Of a DNA stretch of 64,000 nucleotides, positions 59,385 through 64,000 are shown in pieces (position 1 is the stretch's first letter; every line of letters starts with the position of its first letter). The stretch comes from Leisingera sp. ANG-M1 (lineage in GTDB: Bacteria; Pseudomonadota; Alphaproteobacteria; Rhodobacterales; Rhodobacteraceae). The notes under the pieces are model-generated. The model had not been told where the DNA came from, made no database searches, and was given only the letters and a program-made list of their open reading frames with translations. The DNA lies in contig NZ_JWLC01000006.1 of NCBI RefSeq assembly GCF_000813745.1, forward strand, positions 1 to 64,000, in the 5' to 3' direction. A program made the position numbers and the translations under genes.

Positions 59385-61352
59385 ATGCCGCAGACGCAAA
59401 AAGACCGCCCCTGGCTGATCCGCACCTACGCCGGCCACTCCACGGCATCGGCGTCCAACGCGCTGTACCGCGCCAACCTGGCCAAGGGCCAGACCGGACT
59501 GTCGGTCGCCTTCGACCTGCCGACCCAGACCGGCTATGACAGCGACCACGTTCTGGCGCGCGGCGAAGTGGGCAAGGTCGGCGTGCCGGTCTGCCACCTG
59601 GGCGACATGCGCACCCTGTTCGACGAGATCCCGCTCGAGCAGATGAACACTTCAATGACCATCAACGCCACTGCGCCCTGGCTGCTGGCGCTGTATATCG
59701 CGGTGGCCGAGGAACAGGGCGCCGATGTGTCGAAACTGCAAGGCACCGTGCAGAACGACTTGATCAAGGAATACCTGAGCCGCGGCACCTATGTCTGCCC
59801 GCCCAAGCCCAGCCTCAAGATGATCGCGGATGTGGCGGAGTATTGCTACACCAACGTGCCCAAATGGAACCCGATGAACGTGTGCTCCTACCACCTGCAG
59901 GAAGCCGGCGCGACGCCGGAGCAGGAGCTGGCCTTTGCCCTCGCCACCGCCCAGGCGGTGCTGGACGAGCTGAAGCCGCGCATCGCGCCCGAAGATTTCC
60001 CGGCCATGGTCGGCCGCATCTCCTTCTTCGTGAATGCCGGCATCCGCTTTGTGACCGAAATGTGCAAGATGCGCGCCTTCGTCGATCTGTGGGATGAGAT
60101 CTGCGAGAAACGCTATGGCGTCGCCGATCCCAAATTCCGCCGCTTCCGTTACGGCGTGCAGGTGAACTCGCTGGGCCTGACCGAGCAGCAGCCGGAAAAC
60201 AACGTCTACCGCATCCTGATCGAGATGCTGGCGGTGACGCTCTCCAAGAAAGCACGCGCCCGCGCGGTGCAGCTGCCCGCCTGGAACGAAGCGCTTGGCC
60301 TGCCCCGCCCCTGGGACCAGCAGTGGTCGATGCGGATGCAGCAGATCCTGGCCTATGAAACCGACCTGCTGGAATACGGCGACCTGTTCGACGGCAACCC
60401 CGCGGTCGACGCCAAGGTGGAAGAGCTGAAGGATGGCGCCCGCGCCGAGCTTGCCAACCTTGAGTCGATGGGCGGCGCAGTGGCCTCGATCGAATACATG
60501 AAAGGCCGCCTGGTTGACTCCAACGCCGAGCGCCTGAACCGGATCGAGAAGAACGAAACCGTTGTGGTCGGCGTCAACAAATGGACCGAAGGCGAGCCCT
60601 CGCCGCTGCAGACCGAAGACGGCGGCATCATGGTGGTCGACCCGGCGGTCGAGCAGGAGCAGATCGCGCGGCTGAACGCCTGGCGCGGCGAGCGCGATGC
60701 GGCCGCAGTCGAAAAAGCACTGACAGGCCTGCGCGCCGCCGCACAAAGCGGCGCCAATGTCATGGAGCCCTCCATTGCCGCCGCCAAGGCCGGCGTCACC
60801 ACCGGCGAATGGGCCGAGGAAATGCGCAAGGTCTATGGCACTTACCGCGGCCCGACCGGCGTGTCGGCCTCAGTGTCGAACAAGACCGAAGGGCTGGACG
60901 ACCTGCGTGATGCCGTGAACGCCGTCAGCGACGTGCTGGGCCGCCGGATCAAGTTCGTGGTCGGCAAGCCGGGTCTCGACGGCCACTCCAACGGCGCCGA
61001 GCAGATCGCCTTCCGCGCCCGCGACTGCGGCATGGACATCACCTATGACGGCATCCGCATGACCCCGGCCGAGCTTGTGGAAGCGGCGCAAAAGGATGAC
61101 GCCCATGTGGTCGGCCTGTCGATCCTGTCGGGCAGCCACCTGCCGCTGGTCGAGGAAATGATGACCCGGATGAAGGAAGCAGGCCTCGCGCATGTTCCAG
61201 TGATTGTCGGCGGCATTATCCCCGACGACGACGCCGAGCGGCTGAAATCCATGGGAGTCGCCCGCGTCTATACTCCCAAGGACTTTGAGCTCAATTCAAT
61301 TATGAGCGACATCGTCGACCTGGCAAAACCATCGGAAATTGCAGTGAATTAA
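59385..61352 (+). CDS. ecm: (2R)-ethylmalonyl-CoA mutase
   Basis: B12-dependent mutase of the ethylmalonyl-CoA pathway, 655 residues, converting ethylmalonyl-CoA to methylsuccinyl-CoA. The catalytic barrel starts RPWLIRTYAGHSTASASNALYR and has LSVAFDLPTQTGYDSDH; the C-terminal cobalamin domain carries the DxHxxG site in GKPGLDGHSNGAEQIAFRA. It is slightly shorter than methylmalonyl-CoA mutases (about 715). The terminator at 61424 ends it. With ccr it marks operation of the pathway. Confidence 0.95.
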   Translation: MPQTQKDRPWLIRTYAGHSTASASNALYRANLAKGQTGLSVAFDLPTQTGYDSDHVLARGEVGKVGVPVCHLGDMRTLFDEIPLEQMNTSMTINATAPWLLALYIAVAEEQGADVSKLQGTVQNDLIKEYLSRGTYVCPPKPSLKMIADVAEYCYTNVPKWNPMNVCSYHLQEAGATPEQELAFALATAQAVLDELKPRIAPEDFPAMVGRISFFVNAGIRFVTEMCKMRAFVDLWDEICEKRYGVADPKFRRFRYGVQVNSLGLTEQQPENNVYRILIEMLAVTLSKKARARAVQLPAWNEALGLPRPWDQQWSMRMQQILAYETDLLEYGDLFDGNPAVDAKVEELKDGARAELANLESMGGAVASIEYMKGRLVDSNAERLNRIEKNETVVVGVNKWTEGEPSPLQTEDGGIMVVDPAVEQEQIARLNAWRGERDAAAVEKALTGLRAAAQSGANVMEPSIAAAKAGVTTGEWAEEMRKVYGTYRGPTGVSASVSNKTEGLDDLRDAVNAVSDVLGRRIKFVVGKPGLDGHSNGAEQIAFRARDCGMDITYDGIRMTPAELVEAAQKDDAHVVGLSILSGSHLPLVEEMMTRMKEAGLAHVPVIVGGIIPDDDAERLKSMGVARVYTPKDFELNSIMSDIVDLAKPSEIAVN

Positions 61353-61423
61353 CTTTTCCTGCGCAATTTTCCGCGAATTCCAAAAAAGATGCTGAAAGGC
61401 GTCTGGCGTTTGCGTCATAAATG

Positions 61424-61456
61424 ATGACATACCGGGATCTCCGGTATGTCATTTTT
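61424..61456 (+). terminator. Terminator after ecm
   Basis: Twelve-base perfect arms (ATGACATACCGG 61424-61435 and CCGGTATGTCAT 61441-61452) with loop GATCT, then five T (61452-61456). It sits 15 bases before the H-NS-like start codon, so it may also shape that gene's leader. Confidence 0.85.
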
Positions 61457-61470
61457 ATGTGGAGTGCAAA

Positions 61471-61788
61471 ATGACCGTCGATCTTTCAACAATGACAAGA
61501 AAAGAACTTCTTCAGCTGCAAAGCGACGTGGAAGAGGCACTGCGCGCGGCAGAACTGCGCGAGCGCCAGGAAGCCCTGAAAGCCGCCGAAGAAGCTGCTG
61601 CAAAATACGGCTTTTCGCTGGATGAGATTGCCAGCGCATCGCGCCAGGGAGCCAAGAAAAACAAAGCGGCTCCGAAATACCGCAATCCCAGCAACCCTGA
61701 AGAAACCTGGACCGGCCGCGGCCGCAAACCGCATTGGGTGCATGCCGCGCTGACCGCGGGCATGGATATTTCCGAACTGGAAATCTGA
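61471..61788 (+). CDS. H-NS family nucleoid protein
   Basis: A 105-residue H-NS-type protein. The N-terminal half is a coiled coil (TRKELLQLQSDVEEALRAAELRERQEAL) for dimer formation; the C-terminal DNA-binding domain has KYRNPSNPEETWTGRGRKPHWVHAAL, the AT-hook-like GRGRKP core. It should silence or organise AT-rich DNA. ATG 61471 follows GTGGAG. The purine nucleoside phosphorylase gene starts 18 bases after its stop. Confidence 0.9.
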   Translation: MTVDLSTMTRKELLQLQSDVEEALRAAELRERQEALKAAEEAAAKYGFSLDEIASASRQGAKKNKAAPKYRNPSNPEETWTGRGRKPHWVHAALTAGMDISELEI

Positions 61789-61806
61789 TCCCGGCGGAGC
61801 AAAGCC

Positions 61807-62511
61807 ATGACCATTCATATTGGCGCCGCCAAGGAAGACATTGCAGAAACCGTGCTGATGCCCGGTGACCCCTACCGGGCGAAATGGGCAGCCGAAACCT
61901 TTCTGGAAGATGCCAGGCTGGTCAACGAGGTGCGCGGCATGCTGGGTTATACCGGCACCTGGAACGGGCACCCCGTGACCATCCAGGGCAGCGGCATGGG
62001 AATGCCGTCGCTGTCGATTTACGCCAATGAGCTGATCCGGAATTACAGCGCTAAAACGCTGATCCGCATCGGCTCCTGCGGCGGCATGCAGGATAAGGTC
62101 AAGGTCCGCGACGTGATCCTGGCAATGACGGCCAGCACCGTGAACAGCCCTTCCAGCAGCCTTTTCAAGGAGCTGAACTTTGCGCCCTGCGCTGACTGGG
62201 GCCTGCTGCAGGCCGCCGCCCAGGCAGCGGCCAAACGCAGCACGCCAACCCATGTCGGCGGCATCTACTCTTCGGACGTGTTTTATGATGAACGCCCCGA
62301 CCTGAACGAGCAGATGGTGCGCCACGGCATTCTTGGCGTGGAAATGGAAGCGGCCGAACTTTACACGCTTGCAGCCCGCTACGGCTGCCGTGCGCTGGCG
62401 GTGCTAACGGTTTCCGACCATTTGGGCACCGGCGAAGCGCTGCCCTCCGATCAGCGCGAGCGCAGTTTCGGCGATATGGTGGAAATTGCGCTGGAAGCCG
62501 CCTTTTCTTGA
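61807..62511 (+). CDS. deoD: DeoD-type purine nucleoside phosphorylase
   Basis: A 234-residue hexameric phosphorylase cleaving purine nucleosides with phosphate. Key segments are [16 protein letters not shown] (phosphate site), [21 protein letters not shown] region and [17 protein letters not shown] with [11 protein letters not shown]. It may salvage nucleosides imported by the BMP system at 44.8 kb, although the genes are distant. A clear terminator follows. Confidence 0.95.
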   Translation: MTIHIGAAKEDIAETVLMPGDPYRAKWAAETFLEDARLVNEVRGMLGYTGTWNGHPVTIQGSGMGMPSLSIYANELIRNYSAKTLIRIGSCGGMQDKVKVRDVILAMTASTVNSPSSSLFKELNFAPCADWGLLQAAAQAAAKRSTPTHVGGIYSSDVFYDERPDLNEQMVRHGILGVEMEAAELYTLAARYGCRALAVLTVSDHLGTGEALPSDQRERSFGDMVEIALEAAFS

Positions 62512-62534
62512 CGTTAGGTAAATTGATTAGTTTG

Positions 62535-62566
62535 AAAGGGCGGCTGGTTTCCACCGCCCTTTTTTA
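62535..62566 (+). terminator. Terminator after deoD
   Basis: AAAGGGCGG (62535-62543) pairs with CCGCCCTTT (62554-62562), followed by more T. The gap to 62764 beyond it shows no gene. Confidence 0.85.
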
Positions 62567-62764
62567 TTGAGATGCAGGTTTTGACCTTTTGATCAGAGAA
62601 AGCATGCGCGGCGCCATTCCCGGTTTTGCGAAATAACCGCCGCGCCAGCTCATTCACCAGCCTTCCGGCGTTCAAAGGACCGGGGCCAAAGCGAAGGCAT
62701 TACTTTACAGAACCCGCGCCAATTTTGGCACCCATTCTAAAACAAACCTGATCGCGGCTTCGTT

Positions 62765-63622
62765 TCACCGGCATCCATGGCTTTGATCATAGGCATTGGG
62801 CAGCGGGCTTTTCCACCCGGACAACGCTCCCTCGGCAGGAGCAATAACCTCCACCAGCAGTGGAAAGCAGGCCGCGGTGTCGCTGGAATGCTCGGCCGAA
62901 CAGTCGCCGCCCGGGCAAGCGCTAAGAGCACCCAGCAAGTCGATCTCGGCAAAGAACTCGAGATAATCGCCGGGCCGGACCGGGCTGGCCTTCATGAAAT
63001 ACTGGCCGGTATCGCGGGTAAAGCCCGTGCACATGAAGACATTCAGCACATCATGCACATGCGGCTCCGCCTCAGCGGGCGGGAGGCCCAGATGATCCGC
63101 CAGCGCCCGGGTCAGATTGGAATGGCAGCAGTGATGGTACTGGCTGCCTGCCAGCAGGTTGCCGGTGTAGGGATCGCAACGGGTGCCGATCACGTCATGC
63201 ACCGAGCCGCCGAATTCATCCATGCCGTACCAGCCCAGCGTATCTTCGGTGATGGTGGCCATCGGGCGCATATGCGGAAAGCTGGTCCACATCCTCTCAC
63301 CGGTGGTGATATGGGTGCCGTGCAAAGCCCGGGTCTTGCCCGAGTAAAACCGCTCGCTGAGATCGTTCTTGTTCCAAAGGTTCAAGTCCCCCACCTGCGG
63401 CCCCTCCACCGAAGAGATCCGGAAGAAATGCCCGGCAGGCACCTCGAAACAGGCAGCGTCGCGGGGCTGCACCAGCACTTCCCCGGTTTTCACAGCACCT
63501 TGCCGCGCCGCCTGGTAAAGCGGCAAGTCCGGCACGGGCAGGGTTTCATTCGGATAGCAGATCACCGGCTTGATGGCACGGCGGGCCGCGGCATCAGCGG
63601 GCGCGGCAGGGGATTTCGTCAT
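62765..63622 (-). CDS. DUF1989 (urea carboxylase-associated type) protein
   Basis: A 285-residue protein of the DUF1989 family, whose studied members include carboxyguanidine deiminase subunits linked to urea carboxylase. Segments are FRISSVEGPQVGDLNLWN, SFPHMRPMATITEDTLGWYG, CHSNLTRAL and DVLNVFMCTGFT, with a Cys-rich CPGGDCS near the C-terminus. ATG 63622 follows AGGAAGG and is inside a striking inverted repeat. No urea carboxylase or second DUF1989 gene is seen. The neighbour is a type III PLP decarboxylase, so a nitrogen-metabolism role is inferred. Confidence 0.8.
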   Translation of the reverse strand: MTKSPAAPADAAARRAIKPVICYPNETLPVPDLPLYQAARQGAVKTGEVLVQPRDAACFEVPAGHFFRISSVEGPQVGDLNLWNKNDLSERFYSGKTRALHGTHITTGERMWTSFPHMRPMATITEDTLGWYGMDEFGGSVHDVIGTRCDPYTGNLLAGSQYHHCCHSNLTRALADHLGLPPAEAEPHVHDVLNVFMCTGFTRDTGQYFMKASPVRPGDYLEFFAEIDLLGALSACPGGDCSAEHSSDTAACFPLLVEVIAPAEGALSGWKSPLPNAYDQSHGCR

Positions 63623-63652
63623 GGGGCAAACCTTCCTGTTCGTTTGCCCCAT
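63620..63652 (-). promoter_or_regulatory. Perfect hairpin covering the DUF1989 ribosome site and start
   Basis: Eleven-base arms 63621-63631 and 63642-63652 (GTTTGCCCCAT-type) are exact complements. The ten-base loop carries AGGAAG, the Shine-Dalgarno, and the start codon (63620-63622) is in the 3' arm. In RNA this could limit initiation; in DNA it may be an operator. Confidence 0.65.
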
Positions 63653-63696
63653 CAAGACCGCGCCGCAGCCGGTTTGCAAGCCTTGCCGGCGCGCTG

Positions 63697-64000
63697 TCAG
63701 ATCACAACCACATCCAGCGGCGGGAAGCCGTTGAAACCGACCGATGCATAAGTCGACGTATAGGCGCCGCAGGAGTGGATCACCACCCGGTCGCCGCCTT
63801 TCAGGCCAAGGGGCAGCTGGTAGGGTTTGCGTTCATACAGAACGTCGGCGCTGTCGCAGGAGGGGCCTGCCAGGATGCAAGGGCCGGTGGTCTCATGGTC
63901 GCGCCCGGTGGTGATGCGGTAGCGGATCGCCTCGTCCATGGTTTCTGCTAGGCCCGAGAACATGCCGATGTCCAGGTAAACCCAGCGGTGCAAGTCATCA
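63697..64000 (-). CDS. Ornithine/lysine-type PLP decarboxylase (3' part only)
   Basis: The C-terminal ~100 residues of a fold-III (alanine racemase-like) decarboxylase. LAGPSCDSADVLYER holds the cysteine/aspartate of the active site (C-D-S-x-D), and SCGAYTSTYASVGFNGFPPL is the closing motif with the Tyr that contacts PLP. The 5' end lies beyond 64000. It ends 74 bases before the DUF1989 start and reads towards it. Substrate may be ornithine, lysine or diaminopimelate; ornithine is likeliest from these motifs. Confidence 0.88.
   Translation of the reverse strand, partial: DDLHRWVYLDIGMFSGLAETMDEAIRYRITTGRDHETTGPCILAGPSCDSADVLYERKPYQLPLGLKGGDRVVIHSCGAYTSTYASVGFNGFPPLDVVVI

Noticed and set aside
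61424-61456. Hairpin before the H-NS-like gene as a riboswitch
   Set aside because: A perfect simple stem with a T-run after ecm is fully explained as a terminator, and no aptamer-like region precedes it.
63653-63679. Longer start for the DUF1989 gene
   Set aside because: The extra residues would come from the stem arm and vector-like Cys/Gly sequence. The downstream ATG has the better ribosome site.

Overview
The window looks like chromosomal DNA of a marine alphaproteobacterium of the Rhodobacteraceae, probably the Roseobacter group near Phaeobacter, Leisingera or Ruegeria. This rests on high GC (about 63-65% in counted stretches), crotonyl-CoA carboxylase/reductase with ethylmalonyl-CoA mutase, a paaABCDE cluster, a LuxR/LuxI pair next to ccr, several tripartite and ABC uptake systems, and Irr-like and PHO-like sites. 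I see no rRNA, tRNA, CRISPR array, insertion sequence or prophage. Species is inferred, not proven.

Layout. 0-2.7 kb: end of an upstream gene with its terminator, a small conserved protein, and a GntR/LacI-type repressor divergent from gap. 2.9-4.8 kb: Mrp Fe-S carrier and a phosphonate-type hexapeptide acetyltransferase. 4.8-9.0 kb: phosphonate importer phnC-phnD-phnE-phnE with a PHO-box-like site. 9.2-12.1 kb: rpe and a FadB/FadJ-type beta-oxidation protein. 12.4-20.6 kb: an IclR-controlled cluster, with tctCBA, an aldehyde dehydrogenase and a Tm-1-like protein on one side and iclR plus a class III aminotransferase on the other. 20.8-27.1 kb: [2Fe-2S] ferredoxin, glutamine-synthetase-like ligase, cytochrome P450, class I amidotransferase, GntR regulator and sulfatase-like hydrolase. 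27.2-33.3 kb: a frameshifted acetyltransferase and a three-gene biotin-dependent carboxylase/AtuA operon. 33.6-40.0 kb: thiolase, paaABCDE, a further PaaA/PaaC-like protein and a VOC protein. 40.3-44.6 kb: aminotransferase, UspA, DsbA-like, nfuA, GFA-family, tsaB, rimI. 44.8-49.9 kb: BMP-type nucleoside ABC importer. 50.3-52.1 kb: TSUP permease and its partner. 52.2-56.0 kb: SDR, RecD-like helicase, LuxI, LuxR. 56.4-64.0 kb: ccr, acyltransferase, ecm, an H-NS-like protein, deoD, a DUF1989 protein and a truncated type III decarboxylase.

How the genes fit together. Much of the window is uptake and catabolism feeding acyl-CoA pools: ring epoxidation of phenylacetyl-CoA, thiolysis, beta-oxidation and carboxylation, with the ethylmalonyl-CoA pathway assimilating acetyl-CoA. 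The strongest candidate for something undescribed is 20.8-24.6 kb (possibly with 13.7-20.6 kb). There a glutamine-synthetase-like ligase, a P450 with its ferredoxin, a class I amidotransferase and a GntR regulator lie together beside an aminotransferase and an aldehyde dehydrogenase. This resembles gamma-glutamylation or P450 routes for amine breakdown, but I do not know its substrate.

Other signals: at least three families of structured intergenic repeats; a T7 frameshift in a GNAT gene; an AT-rich, apparently foreign 5' end of an ABC permease gene; an inverted repeat that places a Shine-Dalgarno in a loop and the start codon in the stem; and several palindromic operators in divergent promoters.
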